Positions 12,283 through 23,733 are shown, numbered from the stretch's first letter. The stretch is DNA of 64,000 nucleotides from Schistosoma haematobium (GCF_000699445.3 NC_067197.1:4160152-4224151), one strand, 5' to 3'. Program-made: numbers and translations. The notes: generated from the letters alone by a model not told the origin.

Positions 12283-14160
12283 GTTAGTCAGCTACAACGT
12301 AGGATCAGGCACATATATGCATCGGTCCAAGTTGCCACACCTCGTTAGCACAGCAGGATAAACACTAACTTCACAGAAGCAGTTACTTTAATGGTAGTAA
12401 TCTATAAAAGGAAGATTGAATTTAAGGATATAATACAGAAATAAAGAATTAGTTCGTGAGAAGAAAGATATAAAGCAATTTTAGTCTCATGGTTTAAGGG
12501 AAGACAAGGAGTGTATACACTTAAGCCATTGTAATCGGCTCTGAGCCATGTCACCCAGAGTCTCCAACCATTGGTTACAATAGTCACATGGACCCCAACC
12601 AAGCAGTCTACACCTACCAACGTGACTCAGACCAGAAGATAGTGACTTCAAGGACTGATGCCATGTCTTTGTTTGTCCACCCCTAACTTTCCTCCATCCG
12701 TCTCCAACACCAATCAACATTGCACGTCGTGGTAGTTGGGGGTTGAGCGTGCCTAATATGTGGCTCGACCATCTCAGTCGATGAAGATTCACAACCTCAC
12801 TAACTGATTCACCATCATTCTTTAATACCCTACGTCTAACCTTGCTATTACTTACTCGGTAATCCCAGCAGATGTTAGCAATGTTTCTAGGACATCTGTG
12901 ATAAAATACTAGTAATTTACGAGTATCCTCTACCCTTAATGACCTAGTTTCGTGGCTGTAACTCAAAACAGAACGAACTACCGCGCAATATACTCGTCCT
13001 TCAATTGACAAACGGATATCGCCTTCGTCATGGGTGACGTAAGTTGGCGAAAGCCAAACGAGCTTTTTGAATCTGTTCAGAGATTTCATCAGACATCAAC
13101 CTATTGGGATGTTGAGACTTCCAAGATAAGTGAAGTTGTCGACGCATCAGACTACTTCACTCCCTATCCTTTGTTCAGGTTTCCACGCAGGCCAGTCCTG
13201 AAGCGACAGTTTGCATTTAAAGAGGGAGTAATGCATCCCAAACATCCTGGCATTGTTACTCAATGCTACTAAAAGACTGTATTCTATCAGCGTCTTCACC
13301 AAACAGGACTAAGTCGATAAGTAGACCTTCTATAAAGAGATCAATTCCCGAAAATTCAGACGGTGAGAAAGTTATGTCCAGCAGTAGATCTATGGTTAAA
13401 CTGATTAAAATGGAGGTAGTGGACAGCCTTGATGGGCATCGCACGATGTTGCAAAATCAGATGACAGTTCGCCATAAGCTGTGACTCAACTGCTAATTTC
13501 CGGGTAAAAAGCTCTTAAAATGTTTATGTACTTCTGAGGTACACCGTTCAGTGACAGACATTGCCACAGAACCTCTTGGTCTACAGAGTCAAGTGCTGCT
13601 TTTAATTCAAGAAAAACTATCATCGTAGGATGTCGACAAGCATGTCTGTGTTCTAGAACCTGACGAATGGTGAATATGTGGTCGATTCAGCCACGACCAG
13701 GTTTGTAGCCAGCCTGATTTTCTCATGTTTGCAGTTCACGAGTCTTTGTTAAGCGCTCGATAATTATTGAGGCTAGTATTTTAAGTGTTATATAAGTCAA
13801 GCTAGTCCCTGTATGGTTATCACAGGACGATTTTGATCCTTTCTTACATATTGGGACGATCAGTGATTGTGACCAGTCAAATGGGATTACATTCAGTTCC
13901 CAGATTTTAGTTAAAATGTTAGTCAACCTAATCGCTAAAATTGGGCCACCATCCCTAAAGACCTCTGGACTTAATACATCTAAACCAGCTGATCTTCCTC
14001 GTTTCGGGTTAGCTGTAGCTTTTTGAACTTCAACAAGAGTCGGGGGCTTATACCAACGTTCCATTCAGGCTAGTTGTTTACATTAGAATTACCCTGATCA
14101 CTTACTAGTTCAAAATCGTTTAATTCTAACTGGCTGCAGCTAAATGGTGTAGTACTCTAA
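12283..14160 (-). mobile_element. Family B (SR2-like, RTE clade) retrotransposon, 5'-truncated copy
   Basis: A minus-strand LINE piece running from mid-RT to the 3' end. In element order it reads as follows. An RT fingers region lies at 13723-14064 (KRGRSAGLDVLSPEVF, then the IVPICKKGSKSS segment). Next come a palm region at 13256-13444, a C-terminal domain at 12487-13089 (EVVNLHRLRWSSHIL, then GGQTKTWHQSLKSL and SHVGRCRLLGWGP), and a 3' UTR ending in a short CAGT-like tail near 12283. The frame is broken several times. The palm lacks the YADD catalytic motif: the text passes directly from GLLID to LVLFGED. Resemblance to schistosome SR2 is from memory of the family, so the name is tentative. 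Confidence 0.8.
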
Positions 14161-14370
14161 TCCATAGGTCCCTTTAGAAAGACATTTTAGAGAGGCTGGG
14201 CCCTCTGAATATCTTATGTAAAGTCTTGGGCATGTTTAAACTGTTCTCATTTTCCACGCGTAAAACATCGCTCCAGAGAATTATTATCTGAAACTCAAAA
14301 TCAACCAACAAGTTACCTTTTTGACACTAGCTACAGCATTTGTTATTCATATGTTGACTACGCATGACAT
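14161..14370. other. Sequence between two retroelement fragments
   Basis: Possibly the poorly conserved linker of the family B element or flanking DNA. No motif is readable. Confidence 0.3.
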
Positions 14371-14940
14371 AGTTGGAATTTGTCTTTATTTCGTCCTGTC
14401 GCGGGGTATCTAGACGTTATGGAAATCGTCTGGTACGGCCGAGAGTGGGAAGAGTCAGCTCTCCCTCTCGAAATGCTCTCACATGGCCACGCGTATATAG
14501 CCTCTGCCAGGGAATTCCTACTCACTGCCTTCTCGTGGCGGGGGTGCTTTTTACGAACTTGAGAAGACGAAAAGTGAATGTCCGGCGCTTTAACCGGATT
14601 GGTGGACATAGAGAGTCCATCTAGGGGAGTTTGAAAACCCTGATTCCAAACCAGTGGTGCACATGGGTTCCAGTATCCTAAAGCAACAAATGGCGTATGA
14701 AACAATTGTTGGTCACCGCCTACCATGGGACTGCATCTCCTTAGGATGCTCCACTGCCTTGTGGATCAGACCTTCATGTCGAAGACTCCAAGTGTGGCCC
14801 CCTAAGAGAACCACCTGCTTCGGTTTGGGCACCCGGTCAGTATCACAGCCCTCACACATATCAAATGAGATTTCTGTGTCGCATATGTATTTGGTGCCTT
14901 CTTGTACCAGTATCTATGTGTTAAAATAAATAAATGAAAA
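14371..14940 (+). mobile_element. Family C retroposon copy
   Basis: This roughly 570-bp plus-strand repeat matches the inverse of 24727-25239, and its 3' half matches copies at 18560-18765, 31688-31822 and 41232-41460. Shared landmarks are the tacggccgagagtggg block, the gaaccacctgcttcgg-type block, the cagtatcacagccctcaca block, and a 3' tail of TAAAATAAATAAAT. Variable 5' ends with a constant tailed 3' end mean retroposition by LINE-type machinery. I see no convincing protein. It may be the 3' UTR of a larger element or an independent SINE-like unit. Confidence 0.75.
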
Positions 14941-15890
14941 TTGTCTAATAATCTCAATTGTTGATAGTCTTACTCAAGTATTCCGACTACTGTACTGTGT
15001 AGTTAGATTATTTGATCTAATTGCTTGCTCAATGTTGTTGCATGTTTTTTCCTGAAAGACCTCTGAACAGGTAAATGTCTGTAGTTTGCACAACAATTTG
15101 ACGAGTGCTCAACCATATAAAATGGTATATAGCCTCTAGACCATCCAACCATAATGAGAATAGTCCCTCAAACCTGCCCATCATCACTCCTTAGTGTATT
15201 TCACTGTTACAGTGATTGTGACTTACAGTGGGATCCAAGACGCACTTTTTATTCTAATTAGAACTCTTCAGCTGGATGTACCGACTTCCCAAGATCAATA
15301 TTCACACTGAGCCCTTAACCAGAAGCCTTTCTCTTTAAATACTCAACTCGTTATCAACTAAACATCCTGGGTTCGACTGCTAGTCACAATCTAAATATAC
15401 CAAAACTTGAAAAAAAAACGTCAAAACCTCAACATCTGCTCAGGATGCACACTTTCCACCAGCGACGGATCAGTTGAAATCCTAAATATCAATAACGAAA
15501 GATTACAAACTCCTATAAATACCATAGTTATTACCTAAGAATTTCTCCTAGACTCCACTGACATCTGATCAAATAACTATCTATAACTTCACATTACCTT
15601 CTCTGTGTTCTTCTGGAAGTTTTACTGGGTATGGATTTGTACCTTTAACTAATTAAGTCATATCATTTATGGATGATGTTGAAACAACGAATTTCACTCT
15701 CCTGTTGTTTTTCCTTTCTAAATTTTATACTACTGTAAGTAGTATATCTTAAACTAACAAACAACTAAACTTTGTTGACTGAATATTTATAATTCGTAGT
15801 CGATTCACATTGTAAAGTTGACTTATTGTTGTTACTTTTAAAGATCATGTTTAACACCATTCTTTCTATTAAAATGTAATATTTACTATT
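14941..15890. other. AT-rich intergenic stretch, nothing recognised
   Basis: No supported gene or repeat. Confidence 0.4.
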
Positions 15891-15892
15891 AA

Positions 15893-16480
15893 AACCGACC
15901 GTTGTTGCTACCTTGGCGTGGTGGTCGGGCTTGCCTATCGTGATGACCCAACCGAGCTATACTGGCTGGAACAACCGTTCCTCAAGGTCCTACCATGTCA
16001 GACAGGTCGGTTGAAGAGCGGTAAGACTAAAAGCAACAAACCCAAGGTCCGAAGGCGAAGTCGTACTGCTGACTGTACAGAGGTGTGACAGCAGTAAGGT
16101 GTTTCCTTCAGACATCCAGCATGACAGCGATGCTGCCTTCCAACAAGGAGGGGTGGGGTTAGAAAAGGTCGACCCTAAAAATGTACACCTCGCCTTATCC
16201 TACGGATATCCGTCTCCGGCGGTAAGGTCTCAACAAGTACGGAGCTAACACAAAAATTTCCCATAAAAAGGTCGTGTGTGACCGACCTCAAGCAGTTGTC
16301 CCTTGGGCACTGCGATCACGCTCCCAGGTCACTAAGACCACCTCTAATGCGATTTCCTTTTCAGGTACCTCCAGAAGAACCCTTTCACGGTGTGAGCAAC
16401 CGGGAAGTGATAACCGCCCTCATACCTCTAACAGCATAAGCTACTCGACACTACACTTGTTAGATTATTGGAAATCTCTG
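15893..16480 (+). repeat. G+C-rich block, probable transposon-derived 5' module
   Basis: About 590 bases with clearly higher G+C than either flank, starting abruptly near 'accgaccgttgttgct' and fading near 16480. It reads like the 5' untranslated part or leading segment of a schistosome non-LTR element. No second copy lies in this window to prove repetition, so the assignment is inference from composition and general appearance. The short open frame 16274-16501 inside it has no recognisable domain. Confidence 0.4.
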
Positions 16481-16721
16481 TTCCTAGACATCCATATTTA
16501 ATAAAGTTGTTTAGTTAGTTGGATGATCAATCTCTCCTGTATTAACATCTGTAAAACTAAGATAAATTATCCAATAACAGTATTTTTTGTGACACATAAG
16601 TCTTAGTAAAGTGATGTTCTTATTAAATTAAACTAACTCCTTTACCAAGTACCTGGGTATGACCTACATCCCGTATGAGGGTTAACTAATACGATGCTGC
16701 TCACTTGTTCAAATCGAAATA

Positions 16722-16802
16722 GGTGGAGTAAGGTTCGAGTCTGGAACTTAGTGGCTGTAAGTCGAACACCTTAACCATTCAGTCACCGCTCCACCAAAGT
16801 GT
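16722..16802 (-). repeat. tRNA-derived SINE-like fragment
   Basis: The minus strand starts ggagcggtgactgaatggtt, which resembles the 5' end of a tRNA with an A-box-like TGACTGAATGG. It then continues about 70 bases to a ACTCCACC end that can pair with it. The T-arm position reads GACTCGAACC rather than GGTTCGANTCC, so it is not a functional tRNA gene. Confidence 0.5.
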
Positions 16803-16809
16803 AGATGCT

Positions 16810-18555
16810 TCCCATTATATATATTAAGGTCTCCTGAGAGAAATTTCCTTAGAATTTCAATTTCAAGGTATTAACTTTTATACTGCAAAATTTTGTTCTC
16901 AGGTTGTTTCATTGAGGCATTATGGATAAGTGGAATATATTAATAATGGGATAACTCCTAATTCAATTATTGCTTCAGTTCTGTAAACCACCTATAACAT
17001 TATGTATAATTGAATCACTCCATATGCGATAATGGCTAAATAGTCAATTTTATAAAAGGAAATATCACATCGAATAATTGGGATCAAAAATTTTTCAATG
17101 GATGAGTTATTCTGTAATGAACGAAGACGTGGTGGGGATAATCAATTTATTGTTTAACATAAAATTACAGAATTCCTCTGTAAAATGTGAAAACTACACA
17201 CCAAACACTTCATTTGCAAATCTCCCATCAATCGTCTCAAATTGCATCGTTCCTTCACTGCTATTACAATTACTCTCTGTTTATATTCTCGTTCTCTTCA
17301 ATTCAATCTTCTCAACCTTCTCCTATCAGACATTTCGTTTCTGATTAGTGTTACATAATATTTACATCTATCGACATAAGTAACATCCTCCACAATTCCA
17401 CCACAGAAATTAATGCTACTTTCAGCTGTCACTTTCTGATAACCATCAACAACAACAACAACGAGAAAAAAACATGTAGCACAATTCCTTCATACTGTGT
17501 AAAAAAAATTCCAAGTTTTCAAGTAAAATCATTATCCTGAAAATTTTCAGACCATCACATTTTTTCATTTGAAAAGAAGAATCAAAGCGATAAATTCATA
17601 CTACTTTCTATGAAGGTATGGAATTTACGGCATGTATATCAATACAACCATTATGCAGAAGTGGAATATTCGCATTGAAATAATTTGTACAGTCCTACAA
17701 ATGGAAGTACATTATATTATATATGATTGATCACCCATGAGGTTTATAAATTGATTATCATTCCTCTATGTTTCAAACGGTGAGCAGTAATAATGTATAG
17801 TCCATTCTTACTAGTTTGATAATTACATGTTCCGCTTGTGTGTTTTTTTAAATCCATTTATCTGTTCAGTTTTTTGCTATAATGAAGGTGATTTCATTTG
17901 GTTTCACCTTATTAATTTATCTGTTTATTTGACTAATATGAGAATTTGCAGTGAAAAAGTAGATAGATACAACGTTAAGTCTATTATCATCATTTATCGA
18001 CCTAACCTACCATAAAATGGTTGGATAAAGACCAACGGCTTGTGACTGTTTCTTACAAACTCATACGGACTCAGTAGTTCATTCCGGTCCTCTCTTAATA
18101 ATGAGTAGCAAAAGTAGCTTAAATGTCGATCAATAAGGCATATTGATGGTTTTAATCATTGATGAACACTAAAAGCAATTGAGGTGTGAGATTGGTCAGT
18201 GATCCACCATCAGATGATCAGACAACTGCAACCGAAATGGGTTATTTACTCTAAAGTAGTGGCCTACATCAAGTCACGAAATACAGTTATGACAAAAAAT
18301 ATAATTATCATTAACTCTGTACTCAATTTATTTGAAACTATCAGGTTCAACCTTGGCATTGATACCTATAAAATAATTTGATTTATTTTTATTATTGTTT
18401 CGAACTACTTATAAGTAGCCAAACGCAGCTCTTTAAGGATATTTAGTTTCACATCATTTTTGAGTTTTTAATTTTCTGAATCTCACTACTGTTCTACTCT
18501 ATCATATAATGCATGCATCAAACTCCTCTATAGATATATGAAATTATCTTGTTAG
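16810..18555. other. AT-rich intergenic stretch with short AAC repeat
   Basis: No supported gene. A short AAC run lies at about 17448-17463. Open frames at 17078-17344 and 17827-18015 are unremarkable, low-complexity and lack any motif I can name. Confidence 0.4.
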
Positions 18556-18559
18556 TTTA

Positions 18560-18767
18560 TGTATTTATTTATTTGAACACATAAATATTGGTACAAGAGG
18601 TCACCAAATGTATATGCGCCACACATAATTATCGACAGTTCATCATATTTGTATGAGGGCTGTGATACTGCCCGGGTGCCCAGACTGAAGCAGGTGGTTT
18701 TCTTAGGAGGCCACACCCCGAGCCTTTGACCTCAAGGTCTAACCCACAAGGCAGTGGAACATAGGGA
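18560..18767 (-). mobile_element. Family C retroposon, 3' half
   Basis: Inverse of the family C 3' half. It begins with tatttatttatttgaacac (the inverted AAAT tail), then the inverse of the cagtatcacagccctc block at 18657-18672 and the inverse of the accacctgcttc block at 18690-18702, and ends near ggcagtggaac. It is 5'-truncated. Confidence 0.8.
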
Positions 18768-19412
18768 GGAGTATATTCACAATTATCGAAAATGTGTTAT
18801 GGTCTATGAGTTTTAATAATGATATACGTGGTTTTAGGTTGTTACGATGTTAAACACATGAAATACAGCGTAGAATTCTCTTTTCAATGAGTTTATTATC
18901 ATACTTTATTTACACTATAATCTAACGTTAGCTTATTAATTTCTAGGTACTTCCTCACGTACACAGACCCTTTTTAGTTACTATTTACACTATGTAACCT
19001 AGCACTAAAATCTATCACACCAACGTGTCTTTTCACTGGTCATTTTCCCTTGCAGAAGTAATGCTTAGAATTTCATATGTATGTACGATTTTACAACTCG
19101 ATAGTAAATTTTTTGAAAAGAGAGTCCTCTCTTAAATTCCGTGTTTTTAATGTTTAAATGAAGCTCAGAAATTTCTTGTTATAATGGATGGATTTAATAC
19201 TGGTCAATAGATGAAACTCATTTAATTAATTTAGCTCATTAGACCTCATTCTCTACTCAAACCCTCTAAATAAACTCATATCAAATAATAACACAACTCC
19301 CAATGGAAGAGTGAAATGAAATACGTATACAAAAAATATAAGTTACAAGATAAGTATTAGATTAGATGTTATACATGGATTTCAGAATGAGTTTGGTAGA
19401 TTACTTCAGTCA

Positions 19413-20190
19413 GTCACAACGTAGAACCTGTACGTATGTACATCGGTTCAAGTTGTCACACTCCACTAGCATAGAGAGATGAAGCTGTCAGGCCAAATCT
19501 AAGGATAGTAGAGGTGGCAATAGTAAGGATTTGGGCATCGAAGGTACGTCTTGAAAGTATAAATTATCGGAATAAAACAAGGTTATGATATATTTTAAAA
19601 TCTCAGGATATAGAGGGGTGACAAAAACTGGATGCACCTGCGCCATTGCAAATGATTTCAAACCATGTCATTCAAAGTCTAACGTTTGGTTATAATAATC
19701 ACGCGGATACCAACCAGGTAGTCTGTACCAATTAACATGGCTAAACCCGATTGTCAGTAACTTCATGAACTGATTCTAGGTTTTGGTTTGGCTGCCCCTA
19801 GCTTTCTTCCAGCCTACTTCTGCACCATAATACATCGCCCGTCGAGGTAAGCAGTGGTTTGACATACGTAATACGTCCCAACCACCTCAACTGATGAACA
19901 TTTATTATCTCATCAATCTGTTTGCTTTCTTTACCTGGTAATCTATTCCTAGCCTCAGCATTGCTTACTCAGTGGTCCCAAAATACACGAACAATACTTC
20001 GTATACACTTATGAATAATTACCAGTAAACTACGAATATCTTTTACTCTTAATGGTCATATTCAACATCCATAGAGTAGAACGGAGCAAACTGCCGCTCA
20101 GTGAACTCGCCCTTTGGTTGAAAGATGGGTATTTCACCTACGCCATAAGTGACACAAGTTGGCAAAAGCCAATCGAGATTAGATTACTTT
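19413..20190 (-). mobile_element. Family B (SR2-like) retrotransposon, 3' fragment
   Basis: Starts at the 3' end with cagtcagtcac, then the 3' UTR block that also opens the copies at 12283 and 52842 (gtacatcggttcaagttg here). It then runs through the degenerate C-terminal coding domain and stops near 20190. Recognisable inverse segments correspond to GGQTKTW and to the AVY-x-x-LR-x-LLYG region. Many substitutions and indels show that it is old. Family A copy 2 begins only 310 bases further on. Confidence 0.75.
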
Positions 20191-20487
20191 CATCCTAATG
20201 AACTGAAACTGAATTGTTAGACCAGTCATATCAAATATAGCTTATGCCTACTAGGTCATCTTGTACGACCGTAGAACTGATGCATTCCACACAACAACTA
20301 GTTTTTTTTACGTCTAACCTTGCTGCTCTGAGGTGATTTATAGTAATTGTTTGATATTTAACTTCAGAACAGGTCATCATATTTACTAAGTGATGTTAGG
20401 TTTCCTTTCAGAAATTTTTCTTTTCCACAAAAACCTTAGTATTACTTCTAATTTCCTAAGGGTGTGGTAATCGGTAACGTAGATATC

Positions 20488-20500
20488 AGTCGTTATCGTT
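20488..20500. repeat. Target-site duplication, left copy (family A copy 2)
   Basis: The 13-mer agtcgttatcgtt is repeated exactly at 23721-23733 and immediately flanks the element tail. Confidence 0.9.
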
Positions 20501-20512
20501 TTACTTACTTAC

Positions 20513-22915
20513 TTACTTACACCTGTTACTCCTCGTGAAGGAGCATAGGTCGCTCACCAGCATTCTCCATCCAACCCTGTCCTGGGCAATCCTTTCCAGC
20601 TCCTTCCAGTTGTAATTCATCCTTTTCATATCTGCTTCTATTATCCGACGTAATGTGTTCTTTGGCCTTCCTCTTTTCCGCTTCCCTTCAGGATTCCAAG
20701 TTAGAGCTTGCCTCGTGATGCAGTTTGACGATTTGCGTAATGTATGTCCTATCCATTTCCATCGTCTTTTCCTAATTTCCTCTTCAGCTGGAAGTTGGTT
20801 TGTTCTCTCCCACACAAGGCTATTGCTGATGGTATCCGGCCAATGGATGTTGAGTATCTTGCGTAGACAGCTATTTATAAATACTTGTACCTTCTTGATG
20901 GTGGTTGTTGTAGTTCTCCAAGTTTCAGCTCCATACAGTAGAATTGCCTTGACGTTCGTATTGAAGATTCTCACTTTGATATTGGTTGAAAGTTGTTTTG
21001 AGTTCCATATGTTCTTCAATTGTAGGAATGCGGCCCTTGCTTTGCCAATCCTCGCCTTTACGTCTGCATCTGAACCTCCATGTCTATCGACGATGCTTCC
21101 CAGATATGTGAAGGATTCTACATCTTCCAGAGTTTCGCCATCAAGGGTGATTGGATTGCTGTTCTCCGCTTTGAATTTGAGGACCTTGGTTTTCCCTTTG
21201 TGTATGCTGAGGCCTACTGATGCAGAGACTGCTGCTACATTGGCTGTCTTTATCTGAATCTGTTCACGTGTACGTGATAGGAGGGCTAGGTCATCTGCGA
21301 AGTCCAGATCGTCTAATTGGTTCTGAGCTGTCCATTGTATTCCGTGTTTTCCTTCAGATGTCGAGGTCTTCATAATCCAGTCGACCACCAGAAGAAAGAG
21401 GAAGGGAGAGAGTAAACAGCCTTGTCTGACTCCGGTCCTTACTTGGAATGCATCTGTCAGCTGTCCTCCATGCACTACTTTGCACTGTAGTCCGTCGTAT
21501 GAGTTCCGGATAATATTGACAATCTTCTCAGGAACTCCGTAGTGTCGAAGAAGTTTCCATAATGTCCTCCTATCTACACTGTCGAATGCCTTTTCATAAT
21601 CAATGAAGTTGATGTATAGTGACGAGTTCCACTCAACTGATTGTTCGACGATGATCCGTAGTGTTGCAATTTGGTCTGTGCACGACCGATCCTTTCGGAA
21701 TCCAGCTTGTTGATCTCGAAGTTGGGCATCTACTGCATCCTTCATCCGGTTCAGCAACACCCTGTTGAAGACTTTCCCTGGTATTGACAGTAGTGTAATG
21801 CCTCTGTAGTTTTCACATTTGCTCAGATCTCCTTTCTTTGGAATCTTGATGAGGTGTCCTTCTTTCCAGTCCATTGGCACTTGTTCCTCCTCCCAAATCT
21901 TTTTGAATAGAGGGTAAAGCATGCTTGTGGTTACTTCGACGTCTGATTTCAGTGCTTCAGCTGGTATGTTGTCGGGTCCTGCTGCTTTCCCGTTCTTGAT
22001 TTGTCTGACGGCCATTCTAATTTCTTCCGTCGTTGGTGGGTTGACATCTATAGGAAGATCTGTGTGTGCTGCTTCGATGTCCGGTGGATTCATTGGAGCC
22101 GGCCTATTCAGGAGTTCCTCGAAGTATTCTACCCATCTGTTTCGCTGTTGTTGAATTTCAGTGATTGGCTTGCCTTCTTTGTCTTTGACCGGCCTCTCTG
22201 GTTTACTGTATTTCCCTGATAGTTTCTTCGTTGTATCGTAGAGCTGTTTCATATTTCCTTCTCTAGCAGCTTTTTCTGCCGTCGTTGCTAATTCTTCCAC
22301 GTATTTCTTCCTGTCGGCTCTAATGCTCCTCTTCACTTGCTTGTTTGCTTCTATGTATTCAGCTTGTGCTTGGACTTTCTCTGCTCGTGTTCGGCTGTTG
22401 TTAATTGCTGTCTTCTTGTTCTTCCTTTCTTTGATCTTGTCCAGTGTTTCTATAGAGATCCATTCCTTATGATGGTGTTTCTTTAGGCCCAGAACCTCTT
22501 GACACGTTGAAGTCAATGTTTCTTTGATGCCTTTCCAGTTGTCCTCCATACTAGTTTCTTCTTCCTTCAGTAGATCTTGAAAGGCTTGGAATCTGTTGTT
22601 GAGAGCTATCTTGAATTCATTGAGTTTGTCAGTATCTCGAAGGAAGGCTGTATTGAACCTTTGTATTGCTGTTTGTCCACTTGTCCAGTTCTTTTTTAGC
22701 TTCAGTTTTAAATTGGCTACAACTAGGTGGTGATCTGAAGCTACGTCAGCTCCTCTCCTGGTTCTCACATCTTCCATTGTCCTTCGGAATTTTTTTTGAT
22801 GTAAATATGGTCTATTTGGTTCTCTGTAGTGTGGTCCGGTGAGATCCATGTAGCCTTGTGTATACGCTTGTGTGGAAATATTGTGCCTCCTATGACCAAT
22901 TTGTTGAATGCACAT
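20513..22915 (-). CDS. Reverse transcriptase and C-terminal domain of family A copy 2
   Basis: This 800-residue frame copies element RNA at the nicked target. Its first 40 or so residues are out-of-frame readthrough; the true sequence starts near FRRTMEDV. In order it shows the end of the endonuclease domain with SDHHLVV, a charged linker, and the RT fingers ([20 protein letters not shown]). The palm follows with [19 protein letters not shown] and catalytic FADD (21290-21301). It ends in a C-terminal region with the YLGSIVD and LLYGAETW motifs and a basic RRWKWIGH tail domain. The stop codon TAA is formed by the first GTAA unit of the tail, so there is essentially no 3' UTR. Only the frame break near 22790 separates it from the endonuclease frame. 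Confidence 0.9.
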   Translation of the reverse strand: MCIQQIGHRRHNISTQAYTQGYMDLTGPHYREPNRPYLHQKKFRRTMEDVRTRRGADVASDHHLVVANLKLKLKKNWTSGQTAIQRFNTAFLRDTDKLNEFKIALNNRFQAFQDLLKEEETSMEDNWKGIKETLTSTCQEVLGLKKHHHKEWISIETLDKIKERKNKKTAINNSRTRAEKVQAQAEYIEANKQVKRSIRADRKKYVEELATTAEKAAREGNMKQLYDTTKKLSGKYSKPERPVKDKEGKPITEIQQQRNRWVEYFEELLNRPAPMNPPDIEAAHTDLPIDVNPPTTEEIRMAVRQIKNGKAAGPDNIPAEALKSDVEVTTSMLYPLFKKIWEEEQVPMDWKEGHLIKIPKKGDLSKCENYRGITLLSIPGKVFNRVLLNRMKDAVDAQLRDQQAGFRKDRSCTDQIATLRIIVEQSVEWNSSLYINFIDYEKAFDSVDRRTLWKLLRHYGVPEKIVNIIRNSYDGLQCKVVHGGQLTDAFQVRTGVRQGCLLSPFLFLLVVDWIMKTSTSEGKHGIQWTAQNQLDDLDFADDLALLSRTREQIQIKTANVAAVSASVGLSIHKGKTKVLKFKAENSNPITLDGETLEDVESFTYLGSIVDRHGGSDADVKARIGKARAAFLQLKNIWNSKQLSTNIKVRIFNTNVKAILLYGAETWRTTTTTIKKVQVFINSCLRKILNIHWPDTISNSLVWERTNQLPAEEEIRKRRWKWIGHTLRKSSNCITRQALTWNPEGKRKRGRPKNTLRRIIEADMKRMNYNWKELERIAQDRVGWRMLVSDLCSFTRSNRCK

Positions 22916-23532
22916 AGATTTGCAAATCTTTCTCCATTTTCGTTCCTCTCTCCCAGTCCATGTCGTCCCATAATATCTTCATATCCAGTGTTGTCTATTC
23001 CGACCTTGGCATTTAGATCTCCCATCAGAATGGTGAGGTCCTTTCTTGAGCATTTCTCTATGATTGACTGCAGCCGCTCGTAGAATTGATCTTTAATGTC
23101 GTCGTTGCTATCATTGGTGGGTGCATAACATTGGATAATATTCATTAAGATCCCCTCCTTCTTTGTTTTGAATGATGCTTTGATGATTCTGGATCCGTGG
23201 GATTCCCATCCTACAAGTGCATTTCGTGCTACTTTGGACAGCATTAGAGCAACTCCCTGTGTGTGTGGAGCATTTTCCTCTTCGTGACCGGAGTATAGCA
23301 GCATCTCTCCCGTAGCTAGCCTTTTCTGTCCAGCTTGAGTCCAGTGGGTTTCGCTGATTCCCAGTACTGCCAAGTTGTATCTCCTCATTTCCGTTGCTAT
23401 TTGGCTGGTCTTCCCGGTTTCCCACATTGTTCTAACGTTCCATGTACCTATAAAAATTTTTGCTCTGGTTGTTAGAAGGGGCATCGGCCTCGTGGCTTCC
23501 GAAGGAATTCGGCTTTCACCATGAAGCGTCAT
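22765..23532 (-). CDS. Endonuclease domain of family A copy 2
   Basis: This 255-residue frame is an APE-like endonuclease (exonuclease-endonuclease-phosphatase family), which nicks genomic DNA to start target-primed reverse transcription. Visible motifs are GTWNVRTM (about residues 29-36), GISETHW with the catalytic Glu (58-64), [14 protein letters not shown] and GRHGLGERN. The final SDHH motif falls in the RT frame after a frame slip at the eight-T run 22790-22797. The last dozen residues here (after KK) are therefore aberrant. The Met at 23532 is the first in frame; the 5' UTR lies beyond it. Confidence 0.9.
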   Translation of the reverse strand: MTLHGESRIPSEATRPMPLLTTRAKIFIGTWNVRTMWETGKTSQIATEMRRYNLAVLGISETHWTQAGQKRLATGEMLLYSGHEEENAPHTQGVALMLSKVARNALVGWESHGSRIIKASFKTKKEGILMNIIQCYAPTNDSNDDIKDQFYERLQSIIEKCSRKDLTILMGDLNAKVGIDNTGYEDIMGRHGLGERNENGERFANLCAFNKLVIGGTIFPHKRIHKATWISPDHTTENQIDHIYIKKNSEGQWKM

Positions 23533-23720
23533 AATTCTTCTAAATGAAGACCTTCTAACTCTCAGGGCAGAGTTAAAATGGTTTGAATTATTTTTTCTGG
23601 TAAGCGTTTTTTTAGCGAGTTAGTTTTCTACGGGATGGGGACGCTAACCCCATGCCCAACCCTCCTCCTTTACCCGGGCTTGGGACCGGCAGTAACTCTA
23701 GAAGAGCTACAGGCGGAGTT
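23533..23720 (-). mobile_element. 5' UTR of family A copy 2
   Basis: Matches 3531-3790 of copy 1, including the acgctaaccccatgcccaac block and the terminal aggcggagtt. It is shorter than in copy 1 by a small internal difference near 23695-23710. A promoter is expected here for the family, but none can be pointed to. Confidence 0.6.
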
Positions 23721-23733
23721 AGTCGTTATCGTT
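23721..23733. repeat. Target-site duplication, right copy (family A copy 2)
   Basis: Exact repeat of 20488-20500. Confidence 0.9.

Larger units (their letters stand above)
20501..23720 (-). mobile_element. Family A RTE-like retrotransposon, full-length copy 2, nearly intact
   Basis: A 3,220-bp minus-strand LINE bounded by a perfect 13-bp target duplication. Its 5' end (plus-strand aggcggagtt at 23711-23720) is identical to that of copy 1, and its 3' end is a GTAA tandem tail at 20501-20520. Coding capacity is almost unbroken: an endonuclease frame (22765-23532) and an RT frame (20513-22915) differ only by a frame slip at a T run (22790-22797). It is the best-preserved retroelement in the window and probably a recent insertion. 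Confidence 0.95.

Noticed and set aside
17448..17463. CRISPR or other regularly spaced array
   Set aside because: Only short AAC runs; no spaced repeats of any kind were seen in the window, and the genome is eukaryotic.
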